Assembly (NCBI GenBank): GCA_030527325.1 | Contig: JAUNBA010000003.1 | Location: 99,358-163,357, forward strand | Length of the DNA: 64,000 bases | Direction of reading: 5' to 3' | Source of the DNA: Slackia sp. | GTDB taxonomy: Bacteria; Actinomycetota; Coriobacteriia; Coriobacteriales; Eggerthellaceae | In this document: in pieces, positions 1 through 9,800 of the stretch | Position numbering within the stretch: position 1 is the stretch's first letter | Layout: each line of letters opens with the position of its first letter | The notes under the pieces: model-generated | What the model was told of the DNA's origin: nothing | The model's database searches: none | What the model saw: the letters and a program-made list of their open reading frames with translations, nothing else | Translations under genes and position numbers: made by a program

Positions 1-384
1 TGCGCGAAGACCGAGGCCGATCTGTCCGAGCTCGATTCCGAAGACGCCAAGATGTTCATGGAAGAGCTCGGATTGTCCGAAAGCGGCCTGGCGCGCCTGA
101 TCAAAGAGGCGTACAAGCTGCTCGGCCTGCAGAGCTACTTCACCAGCGGCGAGGTGGAAACGCGCGCGTGGACCATTCCCGTGGGAGCGAAGGCCCCTCA
201 GGCGGCGGGCGTCATCCACTCCGATTTCGAGCGCGGCTTCATCAAGGCCGAAACCGCCAGCTTCGAAGACTATATGCAGTACGGCGGCGAAAAAGGCTGC
301 CGCGATGCGGGCAAGCTGCGCCAGGAAGGCAAGGAATACGTGGTGCAGGACGGCGATGTCATGCACTTCAAGTTCAACGTCTAG
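1..384 (+). CDS. ychF: Redox-regulated ATPase YchF, C-terminal part
   Basis: The gene enters from the left edge, already in frame at base 1, and ends at a TAG at 382-384, so only the last 127 codons are visible. They contain the highly conserved YchF/OLA1 C-terminus: [10 protein letters not shown], then [12 protein letters not shown], the YMQYGG segment and the ending [13 protein letters not shown]. This is the TGS-type domain of an Obg-related ATPase that binds ribosomes and is linked to oxidative-stress responses in other bacteria. The ATPase domain lies outside the window. About 90 bases separate it from the next Shine-Dalgarno site, and the downstream island seems unrelated to its job. 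Confidence 0.95.
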   Translation, partial: CAKTEADLSELDSEDAKMFMEELGLSESGLARLIKEAYKLLGLQSYFTSGEVETRAWTIPVGAKAPQAAGVIHSDFERGFIKAETASFEDYMQYGGEKGCRDAGKLRQEGKEYVVQDGDVMHFKFNV

Positions 385-473
385 GCCGAACCGAAAGCCC
401 GCGGCTTGTGCGTCGGGCGCGCCATCGGCGCGTTCGGCGCACGGCCCGTTCTAGTTCGTTACGAGGAGTTATC

Positions 474-647
474 GTGCTGTACCTCGGAATTCGCTTCCGG
501 GGGGGGGCTTGTTCTGAGCGCTCTTTCCGAAAACGCGTTTCATGTTTCGTAGCGCATGTGCGTCGCCTGACAGGGCATCGCGCATGCATCGCCGCTTCAA
601 TAGCCCGCTGCGGCGGGCGCGCATGCGGCATCGGGGCGGGTGCATAG
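474..647 (+). CDS. Short upstream ORF with a G9 tract before the helicase
   Basis: A GAGGAG site (463-468) lies 5 bases before a GTG that opens a 57-codon ORF. It ends at TAG 645-647, 3 bases before the helicase ATG at 651 and in the same frame. The ORF contains nine consecutive G at 499-507. The peptide is Cys- and Arg-rich and I recognise no family. The helicase ATG has no good ribosome site of its own, so this ORF may feed ribosomes to it by coupled reinitiation. Whether the peptide itself matters is unknown. Confidence 0.35.
   Translation: MLYLGIRFRGGACSERSFRKRVSCFVAHVRRLTGHRACIAASIARCGGRACGIGAGA
499..507 (+). repeat. Homopolymer of nine G
   Basis: Nine consecutive G lie inside the short ORF at 474-647. 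Such tracts change length by slippage in other bacteria. With 8 or 10 G the ORF would hit a stop within about 20-50 bases instead of reaching 647. Confidence 0.9.
603..618 (+). other. Hairpin just upstream of the helicase start
   Basis: Six-base arms GCCCGC/GCGGGC with a four-base loop lie 33 bases before the helicase ATG. There is no T-run, so it is not an ordinary terminator. It could occlude initiation at 651 unless ribosomes translate the upstream ORF through it. Confidence 0.4.
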
Positions 648-650
648 GCC

Positions 651-3600
651 ATGCATTCGCACTTCTTCGACAATCGCGCTCATATTCTTAAAGACGACCT
701 GGTCGCCGTGCTGAAAAAGGGCGACAAGATTTCCGTCGCTTCGTCGGTGTTTTCCATGTACGCCTACCGCGCGCTGCGCGAGCAGCTCGAGGACATCGAT
801 GAATTCAGATTCATTTTCACCTCGCCTGCATTCTTGGCCGAGCGCGCCTCCAAAGAGCAGCGCGAGTTCTATATTCCGCGCCTCGACCGCGAACGCGGCG
901 TGTGCGGCACCGATCTTGAAATTCGCCTGCGCAACGAGATGACGCAGAAGGCCGTGGCCGCCGAATGCGCCGCATGGGTGAAGCGCAAGGCCCGTTTCAA
1001 ATCGTTTCGCGACGAAGCCGGGCTTCCGCCCGTGTTGACGGCGGAAGTAACCGATGACGAAGGCCGCGCCGACGTGGTGTCGTATATGCCGTTCAACGGC
1101 TTTACCACTGTCGATCTGGGCATCGAACGCGCCGCCGATTCGTACGGCGTCACCGTGCGCCAGGAAACCGCTTCGTCGCGCCGGCTTCTGAGCACGTTCG
1201 AGCAAGCCTGGAATTCGGGCGATCTTGACGACGTCACCGACGCCGTGGTTGACAACATTGCGCAGATGTATCGCGAAAATGCTCCTGAACTGGTGTATTA
1301 CGTGGCCCTCTACCGCATTTTCCACGAATTTCTCGACGATATCACGGCCGACGAGCTTCCTAAGGAAGGCGCGGGTTTTCGCGACAGCGTCATTTGGAAC
1401 ACGCTGTACGATTTTCAGCGCGACGCCGCGTTTTCCCTCATCAACAAGCTGCAGACCTACAACGGCTGCATCCTGGCCGATTCGGTGGGCTTGGGCAAAA
1501 CGTTCACGGCGCTCGCCGTGGTGAAATACTACGAAAGCCTGAACCGCTCGGTGCTGGTGCTGTGCCCCAAAAAGCTCGGGGACAACTGGCTGATGTATCG
1601 TGCCAACCAGAGCAACAATCCTTTGGCCGCCGACCGGCTTCGCTACGACGTCTTGTACCATACCGACCTTTCGCGCACGCGCGGCAAATCGGCGACGGGC
1701 CTCGACCTCGAAACTGTCAATTGGGGCGCCTACGACCTCGTGGTCATCGACGAAAGCCATAATTTCCGCAACGGCCAGGATTCGGCCAAAAGGCCCAAAG
1801 ACGGCGAAGAGGCGCGGGAAAACCGCTATCAGCGCCTGCTTGACAGGGTGGTGTGCGGCGGCGTGCCTACCAAGGTGCTCATGCTTTCCGCCACGCCGGT
1901 CAACAACCGCTTCCGCGATCTGCGCAATCAGCTGGCGCTGGCCTACCAGGGCGAATCGGAAGCGTGGTCGAAGCGTCTGGGCTTGGCGTCCGACGTCGAA
2001 AACGTCTTCCGCAACGCCCAGAAGGCCTTCAACGACTGGGCTGATCTGGATGCCGAAGAACGCACCACCGAGGCGCTCGTCTCGCGCCTCGACATGGATT
2101 TCTTCCGCGTGCTCGACCAGGTGACGGTGGCACGTTCGCGTCGCCATATCCAACGCTATTGCGACGCGAGCGTCATCGGGCCGTTCCCGCGTCGCAACAA
2201 GCCCGTTTCGCGCAGGCCCGATCTGTGCACGTTGCCAAGGGCGGCCACCTACGACTGGATAGCGGAACTTTTGTTCTCGCTCGAGCTTGCCATCTACGTG
2301 CCCATCAAGTACGTCCTGGAAAGCAAACGCGCACAATACCTGATGCATGACGGCAATCTTTCGGCCGAGGGGCGCGAGTGCGGCATCCGGCGCCTCATGG
2401 GCATCAATTTGCTCAAGCGCCTCGAAAGCTCGGTCGCGTCGTTTCGCATGACGCTTACGCGCGTATTGGAGGGCATGGAGTCAGCGCTCGCCGTCATTGA
2501 AGCCTTCGAGCGCGATAGCGCCCGGGATGCCGCGCCTGCGGTGCGCGGTGTCGATTTCGGCATCGATTTCGATTCCGATGACGCCGAGCGCCTCGAATTC
2601 GAGGTGGGCAGCAAGAAGGCACCCTACGATCTGCGCGACATGGATTGGAAAACATGGAAGCGCGCCATCGAGGCCGATGTGCTCATCGTCCGCGAGCTGC
2701 TCTGTTTAATCAGCGTCATCGACGCCGATTGCGACGCCAAGCTGGCCGATCTCAAGCGCGTCATATCCGATAAAATCGCCCGGCCCATCAACCCGGGCAA
2801 CAAGAAGATCATCGTGTTCACGGCGTTCGCCGATACGGCGGATTACCTGTATGAGCAGCTCAAGCCGTTGGCGCAAAGCCTCGGTTTGGGCATGGCCGAA
2901 GTCACGGGGGCAAGCGGATGCCGGACCACGGTGTCCGGCGTGCGCGCCGATCTGTCCGAGGTGCTCACGTGCTTCAGTCCCGTATCCAAGGAGCGCGACA
3001 AAGCCTACGCGCGCCTGGCCGGCAAGGATATCGACCTGCTCATAGCCACGGATTGCATTTCCGAAGGCCAGAATTTGCAGGACGCCGATTTCCTCGTGAA
3101 TTACGACATCCATTGGAATCCGACGCGCGTGGTTCAGCGTTTCGGCCGCGTGGATCGTATCGGGTCGCGCAACGACGTCATTCAGCTGGTGAACTACTGG
3201 CCGAATGTCGAGTTGGACAAATACATAAACCTGAAAGAACGCGTCGAGGATCGCATGCACGTCACGGTCATGTCGGCCACGGGCGATGACGATTACATCA
3301 ACGAGAACGAAAAAGGCGATCTGGAATACCGCCGCGCGCAGCTTGAGCGGATGCAGGACGAGGTGGTCGATCTGGAGGATGTCGCAGGCGGCGTGTCCAT
3401 CACCGACCTGGGCCTGAACGACTTCCGTATGGATCTGGTGGCGTACTACGAAGCGCATAAAGACATCGAACGCGTTCCCGCGGGCATCAATGCGGTGGTT
3501 GAAGGCGACGAGCCAGGCGTCGTTTTCGTGCTGCGCAATGTGAACCAGGCGCTCGATGCGGCCGCGCGCAACCCCGTGCACCCGTTCTACCTGGTGTACG

Positions 3601-3911
3601 TCAAAGACGACGGCGATGTGCTGCATGGATACCTGAATCCGAAAGAGACGCTGGATGCCATGCGGCGTTTGTGCCGCGGCAAATCGGAGCCCGATGCCGC
3701 GCTGTGCCGCGCATACAACCGCGCCACGAAAGACGGCCGCGACATGAGCCATGCGTCGCGCCTGCTTGAGGCGGCCGTGCGTTCGGTGGTGGCCGAGAAG
3801 CGCGAGGCCGACGTGGACAGCTTCTTCACTCCCGGCACCACGAGCTTTCTTGAAAACGACGTGGCGGGCCTCGATGATTTCGAGCTCGTGTGCTTTTTGG
3901 CGGTGAGGTAG
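651..3911 (+). CDS. PLD-like N-terminal / SNF2-family helicase of an R-M-associated island
   Basis: This is a 1086-residue protein. Residues 1 to about 170 resemble the phospholipase-D-like domain that precedes SNF2 helicases in restriction/defence loci. I do not see an intact HKD motif: the place where it is expected reads YMPFNGFTTVDLG, so nuclease activity is doubtful. The superfamily 2 core follows with motif I DSVGLGKT (277-284), motif II DESH (367-370), LMLSATPVNN, and the C-terminal lobe with ATDCISEGQNLQ and QRFGRVDRIGS. It probably translocates on DNA. The ATG follows an in-frame TAG by one codon. The DUF4391 gene starts directly at its stop codon, so the two are co-translated. Confidence 0.85.
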   Translation: MHSHFFDNRAHILKDDLVAVLKKGDKISVASSVFSMYAYRALREQLEDIDEFRFIFTSPAFLAERASKEQREFYIPRLDRERGVCGTDLEIRLRNEMTQKAVAAECAAWVKRKARFKSFRDEAGLPPVLTAEVTDDEGRADVVSYMPFNGFTTVDLGIERAADSYGVTVRQETASSRRLLSTFEQAWNSGDLDDVTDAVVDNIAQMYRENAPELVYYVALYRIFHEFLDDITADELPKEGAGFRDSVIWNTLYDFQRDAAFSLINKLQTYNGCILADSVGLGKTFTALAVVKYYESLNRSVLVLCPKKLGDNWLMYRANQSNNPLAADRLRYDVLYHTDLSRTRGKSATGLDLETVNWGAYDLVVIDESHNFRNGQDSAKRPKDGEEARENRYQRLLDRVVCGGVPTKVLMLSATPVNNRFRDLRNQLALAYQGESEAWSKRLGLASDVENVFRNAQKAFNDWADLDAEERTTEALVSRLDMDFFRVLDQVTVARSRRHIQRYCDASVIGPFPRRNKPVSRRPDLCTLPRAATYDWIAELLFSLELAIYVPIKYVLESKRAQYLMHDGNLSAEGRECGIRRLMGINLLKRLESSVASFRMTLTRVLEGMESALAVIEAFERDSARDAAPAVRGVDFGIDFDSDDAERLEFEVGSKKAPYDLRDMDWKTWKRAIEADVLIVRELLCLISVIDADCDAKLADLKRVISDKIARPINPGNKKIIVFTAFADTADYLYEQLKPLAQSLGLGMAEVTGASGCRTTVSGVRADLSEVLTCFSPVSKERDKAYARLAGKDIDLLIATDCISEGQNLQDADFLVNYDIHWNPTRVVQRFGRVDRIGSRNDVIQLVNYWPNVELDKYINLKERVEDRMHVTVMSATGDDDYINENEKGDLEYRRAQLERMQDEVVDLEDVAGGVSITDLGLNDFRMDLVAYYEAHKDIERVPAGINAVVEGDEPGVVFVLRNVNQALDAAARNPVHPFYLVYVKDDGDVLHGYLNPKETLDAMRRLCRGKSEPDAALCRAYNRATKDGRDMSHASRLLEAAVRSVVAEKREADVDSFFTPGTTSFLENDVAGLDDFELVCFLAVR

Positions 3912-4526
3912 GTGTATGGGCTGCCGAGCACCGTCACGGTGAACCAGCCGCTGCCGAAAAACGCGTTTTACCAGCGCTTATCGCTTTGCGCGGCGGTGAA
4001 AGACGAGTTCGTCTGCGGCATAGAAGAGCTGCGCGTGGTGGGCGCTATCAAGGAGGCATCCTGCGGCATTCCCGCCGCGGCGGGGGTGGATGAGATATCG
4101 GTTCTGCGCATTGCACTCAAGACGGACGAAGCGCCTTGCAGGGCGCTTGAGGCCATCGCGTCGGCCGTACCGCGCAAGCTGCTCATGGTGTGCTGCCATG
4201 ATGGCTCCGCACAGCTTGCCGCAGTGCGCCATGGCGTGCGCGTCGGTGCGCGGCGGATTGCCGAAGATCAATTGCATATCGAGTTGAAAGGCGTCTCGCT
4301 TGCCGAGGTGTGGGATAGCCTGTGCGCGCAGGTGCTCTTCGACGATGCGGATGTCGAAGACGTGGATGCGCGCATGGCGCAAGAAAAAAGGATAGCCGAG
4401 CTTGAGAAAGAAGCCGTCAAGCTTGAGCGGAAGTATGCGAAGGAGGTTCAGCCCGCCAAGCGCAACGCCGCGTTCAAAGCGTACAAGCAGGCCCTGGCCG
4501 AACTTCGCGCTTTGAAAGGGGAATAG
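3912..4526 (+). CDS. DUF4391 family protein
   Basis: The protein has 204 residues and starts at a GTG immediately after the helicase stop, with no intergenic base. The N-terminus (LPSTVTVNQPLPKNAFY) and the following alpha/beta stretch fit DUF4391, a family I know almost only from loci that also carry a PLD/SNF2 helicase and a type III-like methyltransferase. Residues of roughly 150-204 are charged and heptad-like (EKRIAELEKEAVKLERKYAK), suggesting a coiled coil for partner binding. No catalytic motif is evident. It is probably an accessory subunit bridging the helicase and the modification enzyme. The family call is from memory of the pattern, not from a search. Confidence 0.7.
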   Translation: MYGLPSTVTVNQPLPKNAFYQRLSLCAAVKDEFVCGIEELRVVGAIKEASCGIPAAAGVDEISVLRIALKTDEAPCRALEAIASAVPRKLLMVCCHDGSAQLAAVRHGVRVGARRIAEDQLHIELKGVSLAEVWDSLCAQVLFDDADVEDVDARMAQEKRIAELEKEAVKLERKYAKEVQPAKRNAAFKAYKQALAELRALKGE

Positions 4527-4528
4527 CC

Positions 4529-6397
4529 ATGGAAAAAGTCAACCTTGCGACGGCGGATATCGCCGCGGAGAATGCCGCGAAGATCGCCGAGTTATTCCCC
4601 GATATCGTGACCGAAGTGCTGGATGAAGACGGCAATGTGCGCCATAGCATCGATGTCGAAGCGCTTAAGGCCCACGTGGGCGATGTCGCTGAGGACAAGC
4701 GCGAGCGCTACCAGTTCACCTGGCCTGGCAAGCAGAAGGCCCGCGCGGAAGCCATCCGCCAAATCGACAAGACTATGCGACCGTGTCCCGACGAGAGCGT
4801 GAACTGGGACACCACCGAGAACCTCTACATCGAGGGCGACAACCTGGATGCGTTGAAAATCCTGCGCGAGACCTATGCTGGCAAAATCAAGATGATTTAC
4901 ATAGACCCGCCGTACAACACGGGGCATGATTTCGTGTACAACGACATTTTCGCCCGCACCGCCGAGGAGGAGCGCGCGGAGAGCGGCGCCTTCGACGAGG
5001 AGGGGAATGTCCTCGATGCCGCCTACAGGGTAAACAATGAGTCCAACGGCAAGTTCCACTCCGACTGGTGTTCGATGATGTATCCCAGGCTCGTGCTGGC
5101 AAGGGATTTGCTGAGCGAGGACGGGGTTATCTTCATTTCAATTGATGATTCGGAACATATCAATCTGGTTAAGTTGATGGATGGTATTTTTGGTCCCAGT
5201 AATTACTTGACTAGCATTATCTGGAAAAGCAAAAGTGGCGGGGCGAACGATAGCGGCAACGTTGCGGTTGATCATGAGTACGTTGTTGCATACAGCAAGG
5301 AGAGGGAATCCAATTGCTTGCAGAACGATTTGTATGCAGTTGCTGCAACAAGATACAACCTTGAGGATGACAAAGGCAGATATGCTCTCCGAAGACTCGA
5401 CCAGCAAAACCTGTCTTACTCCAAAGCACTTGACTACGATTTGATTGGTCCAGATGGCTCAGTATATAGGCTCGAGCATAAAGACCCGAATAATCCCAAT
5501 GCTATTTGGCGCTGGTCGAAAGCGCGAGTCATGGAGCATATGGATGATCTTGTATTTAAAGACGGCCATGTGTATACGAAATTCTACGAGCAGAAGGGTT
5601 CAAAGCCAAGGTCGCTGTTTATTGATGACCGGTTCGGGCGATCCAGGAGTGGAAGCACCGAACTTCGGGCTTTGCTCGAAGGGGATTATTTTAGTAATCC
5701 GAAGCCGGTCAGTTTGATAAAGACATTGTTGGCGATGGGGTCAAATGATGATAGCGTGGTTCTAGATTTCTTTTCTGGTTCAGCGACCATGGCGGAAGCC
5801 GCAATGCGTTTGAATCTCGAAGACGACAGAAAGATAGCGACCGTGCTCGTTCAGTTGCCAGAAGCTACTGGGGCGGACAGCAAGGCTGCCAAGGCGGGCT
5901 ATAAGAACATTTGTGAAATCGGCAAGGAGCGCATCCGTCGCGCGGGCAAGAAGATCGTCGACGAGTTGGAGCCTGGCCAGAAGGTCCCCGACGTCGGCTT
6001 CCGCGTGCTCAAAATCGATTCGTCCAACTTCGAGGACGTGAAGCGCACGCCCGACACTATCCAGCAGAGCCAGCTCTTCGGCTTGGCGGACAACCTGAAA
6101 TCTGATCGCACGCCCGAAGACCTGCTGTTCCAGCTGCTGCCGAAGTTCGAGATTCCGTTTACGGCTCGCATCGAAAAGCTGAACATCTGCGGTAAAACTG
6201 CCTTCTCCGTCGATGACGATATGCTGCTCGCGTGCTTCGATCGCGAGGTGTCCGAGGACGTCATCCGCGCCATGGCCGATCGTCATCCGCTTCGCGCCGT
6301 GCTGCGCGACGTTTCCTTCATCGGCGATGACGCCCTGGCCAACTTCAAGGAGATCTTCAAAACCCTCAGCCCCGCAACCGAAACGAAAGTGGTGTAG
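4529..6397 (+). CDS. Site-specific adenine DNA methyltransferase (type III Mod-like, beta class)
   Basis: This 622-residue N6-adenine methyltransferase has its motifs in beta-class order: the catalytic DPPYNT (126-131) comes first, then a target-recognition region, then the S-adenosylmethionine motif DFFSGSAT (413-420). It should mark host DNA against the Res subunit at 6804. It begins 2 bases after the DUF4391 stop with an AAAGGGG site. From about 5130 to 5880 the base composition drops sharply (bases 5161-5220 contain 21 G+C of 60; 5941-6000 contain 39 of 60). The drop matches the recognition region, as expected if that domain was exchanged. Substrate sequence cannot be read from the gene. 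Confidence 0.92.
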   Translation: MEKVNLATADIAAENAAKIAELFPDIVTEVLDEDGNVRHSIDVEALKAHVGDVAEDKRERYQFTWPGKQKARAEAIRQIDKTMRPCPDESVNWDTTENLYIEGDNLDALKILRETYAGKIKMIYIDPPYNTGHDFVYNDIFARTAEEERAESGAFDEEGNVLDAAYRVNNESNGKFHSDWCSMMYPRLVLARDLLSEDGVIFISIDDSEHINLVKLMDGIFGPSNYLTSIIWKSKSGGANDSGNVAVDHEYVVAYSKERESNCLQNDLYAVAATRYNLEDDKGRYALRRLDQQNLSYSKALDYDLIGPDGSVYRLEHKDPNNPNAIWRWSKARVMEHMDDLVFKDGHVYTKFYEQKGSKPRSLFIDDRFGRSRSGSTELRALLEGDYFSNPKPVSLIKTLLAMGSNDDSVVLDFFSGSATMAEAAMRLNLEDDRKIATVLVQLPEATGADSKAAKAGYKNICEIGKERIRRAGKKIVDELEPGQKVPDVGFRVLKIDSSNFEDVKRTPDTIQQSQLFGLADNLKSDRTPEDLLFQLLPKFEIPFTARIEKLNICGKTAFSVDDDMLLACFDREVSEDVIRAMADRHPLRAVLRDVSFIGDDALANFKEIFKTLSPATETKVV

Positions 6398-6460
6398 CGC
6401 GGTGCTGCGCTTAGTCGATGAACGTGAGATTTTCGGTGCCGATGATCAGGACTTTCGGCA

Positions 6461-6727
6461 TTATGCGGTCAGCCTTTCGTCGTATGGGGCTTCGGCCAGT
6501 TCGAAAATGAGCGGAGCGTTGTTGCGCAGGAACGCATCGAGCTTGGCGATTTCGACATCGGAGAAGCCGTCGACGTGGCTCCAGCGGTATGCGGGCATGA
6601 CGCAACGGGCGGAGTCGAAATTCCAATCGCGGGCGCGTTCTACTGCGATGCGGAGCGTTCCGTCATCTTGCAGGTCGGAGTATGCGATCTGCGTTCCGTC
6701 GGGCAGCGTTGCATATGACCACATCAT
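6461..6727 (-). CDS. Small conserved-looking protein, antisense within the island
   Basis: An 88-residue ORF lies on the minus strand in the mod-res gap. It has a CGGAGG site before its ATG and a TACAAT -10-like hexamer at 6766-6771 (minus). The sequence starts MMWSYATLPDGTQIAY and has a central DSARCVMPAY stretch, then an acidic C-terminal helix. I recall similar small MWSY..LPDG..DSARC..PSY proteins of unknown function in gut bacteria, but cannot name a domain. Its stop overlaps the ATG of a 16-codon ORF (6411-6461, minus) that looks like a remnant start of another protein. Orientation against the island suggests an independent insert or a regulator. Confidence 0.6.
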   Translation of the reverse strand: MMWSYATLPDGTQIAYSDLQDDGTLRIAVERARDWNFDSARCVMPAYRWSHVDGFSDVEIAKLDAFLRNNAPLIFELAEAPYDERLTA

Positions 6728-6762
6728 GAAAACAGCCTCCGTTACATCGTCGTTCCATTAGC

Positions 6763-6784
6763 GCCATTGTACTCAATGGCTTTT
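6763..6784 (+). terminator. Hairpin with TTTT between mod and res
   Basis: Seven-base arms GCCATTG/CAATGGC with loop TACT are followed by TTTT. On the plus strand this fits a weak intrinsic terminator that would limit read-through from mod into res. On the minus strand it overlaps the -10 of the small antisense gene, so it could also be an operator. Confidence 0.5.
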
Positions 6785-6803
6785 GTAGTGAGATAGGTGT
6801 TCC

Positions 6804-9800
6804 ATGGAATTCAAATTTACCGTTCTCGATTACCAGACGCGCGCGTCCGATGCCGTGGTGAAGGTGTTCGACGGGCAGCCGAAAATCGACGCGCTGTCGT
6901 ACGTGCGCGATATCGGCACGGGCAGGGTGGGCAAGCATGCCCAGGGCGCGTTCGATATGGTCGCATCGGACGGCGGCGTGATGGTCGATGACGGCGCGGG
7001 CTTTCGCAATGCGCCGTTGCAGCTGTCCTCCGACGAACTTTTCGACAATGTGAAGAAGGTTCAGCGTAAAAACGGCGTGCCGGTGTCCAGCGAGCTGCAT
7101 CATAATTTGGGCGCCGTCGAAATCGACGTCGAAATGGAAACGGGCACGGGCAAAACCTACGTGTACACCCAGACCATGTTCGAGCTGAACGCGCGCTACG
7201 GCTGGTCGAAGTTCGTCATCGTGGTGCCCAGCGTCGCCATTCGCGAGGGCGTGGCCAAATCGCTCGAAATCACGGCGAAGCATTTCCACGAACGCTACGG
7301 CAAGCGCCTGTGGTCGTTCGTGTACAACTCCAGCCGTTTGAACGAAATCGATTCGTTTGCCAGCCGCGCGGATATTTCCGTCATGGTCATCAACATGCAG
7401 GCGTTCAACGCGTTCGACGAATCGAAGAGCAAAGAGGGCCGCGGCGGCGATAAAACGGCGCGCATCATGTTTTCGGAGCGCGACGATTTCGGCAGCCGCC
7501 GCCCGATCGACGTGCTTTCCGCCACCAATCCCATCCTCATCATCGACGAGCCGCAGAAGATGGGCAAAAAAACCGGCGCCACGCGCAAGGGCATGCAGCA
7601 GTTCAAGCCGCTGTTCAGCTTGAACTATTCCGCCACGCACAAAGAACGCCACAATGCCGTGTTCGAACTCGATCCGCTCGACGCCTACAACGAGCGCCTG
7701 GTGAAGCGCATCGAGGTCAAGGGCATCGAAATGGTGGGCATGCGCGGCACCGACGGGTACGTGTATCTGCAGGATATCCTGGTAAGCCCGAGCAAGCCGC
7801 CCGTGGCGGTGGTCGAATACAAGCGACAGCTTTCAGGCGGCAAGGTGACCAGGCATGTCGGCCGCTTCAACGAGGGCGACAACATCTATTACGCATCGAA
7901 CGGGCTTGAGGCGTATGCGCGCGGCTATCGCATCCTGCGCATCGTTCCCGACCAAGGCGGGCAGGCCGGCTACGTGGAATTCGACGATCACGAGCGCCTG
8001 CATCGCGGTCAGGTCGCCAACGATTCTTCGGAAGAGGACGTGCGCCGCATCCAGATCCGCGAGACGATCGCGTCGCACCTGCAGAAGGAAGAAACGCTGT
8101 TCCGTCAGGGAATCAAGTGCCTCTCGCTGTTCTTCATCGACGAAGTGGCCAAGTACCGCGTGTACGACGAGGACGGATCCGAGGGCCTTGGCGAGTACGG
8201 CCGCATTTTCGAAGAGGAGTACGCGCGCGCCGTCGAGGCGCGCATCGCCGAGCTGACGCTCGATGACGCCTGCGATTCGCAATACGTCGCGTACCTGCGC
8301 GAATCGCTGAACCATAAGGTGCACGAGGGCTATTTCTCTATCGACAAGAAAGGCCGCAGCATAGATAGCAAGCTCAAACGCGGCAGCGAATTCGCCGAGG
8401 GCGAAGATGCCGTGGCGGCTTACGACCTCATTCTGCGCAACAAGGAGCAGCTGCTTTCCTTCGAAGAGCCGTGCCGCTTCATCTTCTCGCATTCCGCCTT
8501 GCGCGAAGGTTGGGACAATCCCAACGTGTTTCAGATCTGCACGCTCAAAGACGCGGGCGATTCCGACATATCCAAGCGCCAGGAAGTGGGCCGCGGCCTG
8601 CGTTTGTGCGTCGATCGCAACGGCACGCGCCAAGACGCCGCGCTGCTCGGGCGCGACGGCGTGCATCGCGTGAACCTGCTGACCGTCATCGCCTCCGAAG
8701 GCTACGACGGCTTCGTGAAATCGCTTCAGTCCGAAACGGCCAAAGAACTGCGCGAACGCCCCAAGAGGGTGGAGGAGAAACTCTTCGCCGGCTTCACCGT
8801 GACCGATGGCGCTATCGAATATCGGCTTACCGAGGAAGACGCGAGCGAAATCATGTACGTCTTAGTGCGCAACGGTCTGATCGATTCGAAGGGACGGCTT
8901 ACCGACGAGTTCCGCGACGGCGGCCTTGGGGCGGTCGAGGCCGCCGAGATTCCCGAGCACCTCGGCGCCTACGTGGGGCAGATCGAAAACATCGTGCGCA
9001 GCGTCGAGGACGCCTCTGCGCTTGAAGGCATGATCGGCAATGCGCTTGAGAGCAAGGTGTCGCGCCTCGAACTGAATGACAATTTCCGCAAAAAGGAATT
9101 CCAGCAGCTGTGGGCGCGCATCAACCACAAGCATGCGTACACGGTCGAATTCGATTCCGACGAGCTGCGACGCAAGGCGGTGGCGAGCATCGACGCCAAT
9201 CTGAGCGTGTCCACGCCGCGCTACCGTTTGAAGCGGGGCGTGCAGCATGCCGAGGCGACGCGCGAGCAGCTCGAGGGTGCGGAGGCCTTCAAGGCCGATG
9301 CCGCCAAAACGCTCGACGTCAACAGCGGCGTGGTGACCAATGTGGTATACGACCTGGTGGGAGAGGTGGCGAGCAAAGCGAGCATCACGCGCAGAAGCGC
9401 GGCGGCCATCCTGTCCGCGATAGCCCCCGACCGCTTTGCGATGTTCCGCGTGAACCCCGAAGAGTTCATCGTCAAGGCGGCGAAGCTTATCGTTGATGAA
9501 AAAGCGCGCATGGTGGTGGAGCACATTCGTTACAACCGCGTGGACGGCACCTACGATGCGGCCGAGATCTTCACCGAGGATATGCCCGAAAACTTGAGTC
9601 GCGCCTTGCCCACGGCGGGCAAGGGCGTGCAGGACTGGACCCTCGTCGATAGCGATACGGAACGTGCGTTCGCCCAAGATCTGGAAGATTCCGACGACGT
9701 GTGCGTGTTCGCGCACCTTCCGCGTTCGTTCAGGATTCCCACGCCCGTGGGCGATTACGCGCCCGACTGGGCGATCGCCTTCAACGAAGGCGCGGTCAAG

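Noticed and set aside
597..2348. 583-codon minus-strand open frame opposite the helicase
   Set aside because: Shadow of the helicase gene, with His/Arg/Val-rich composition typical of reverse frames.
651..3911. DISARM or BREX assignment of the island
   Set aside because: No DrmA/DrmB, PglZ, BrxC or Lon-like proteins; the Res and Mod are of type III style.
474..3911. G-tract slippage producing a longer fused helicase
   Set aside because: With 9 G the upstream ORF is in the helicase frame but has a TAG at 645; with 8 or 10 G it stops even earlier. No tested length gives a fusion, so only a coupling effect is possible.
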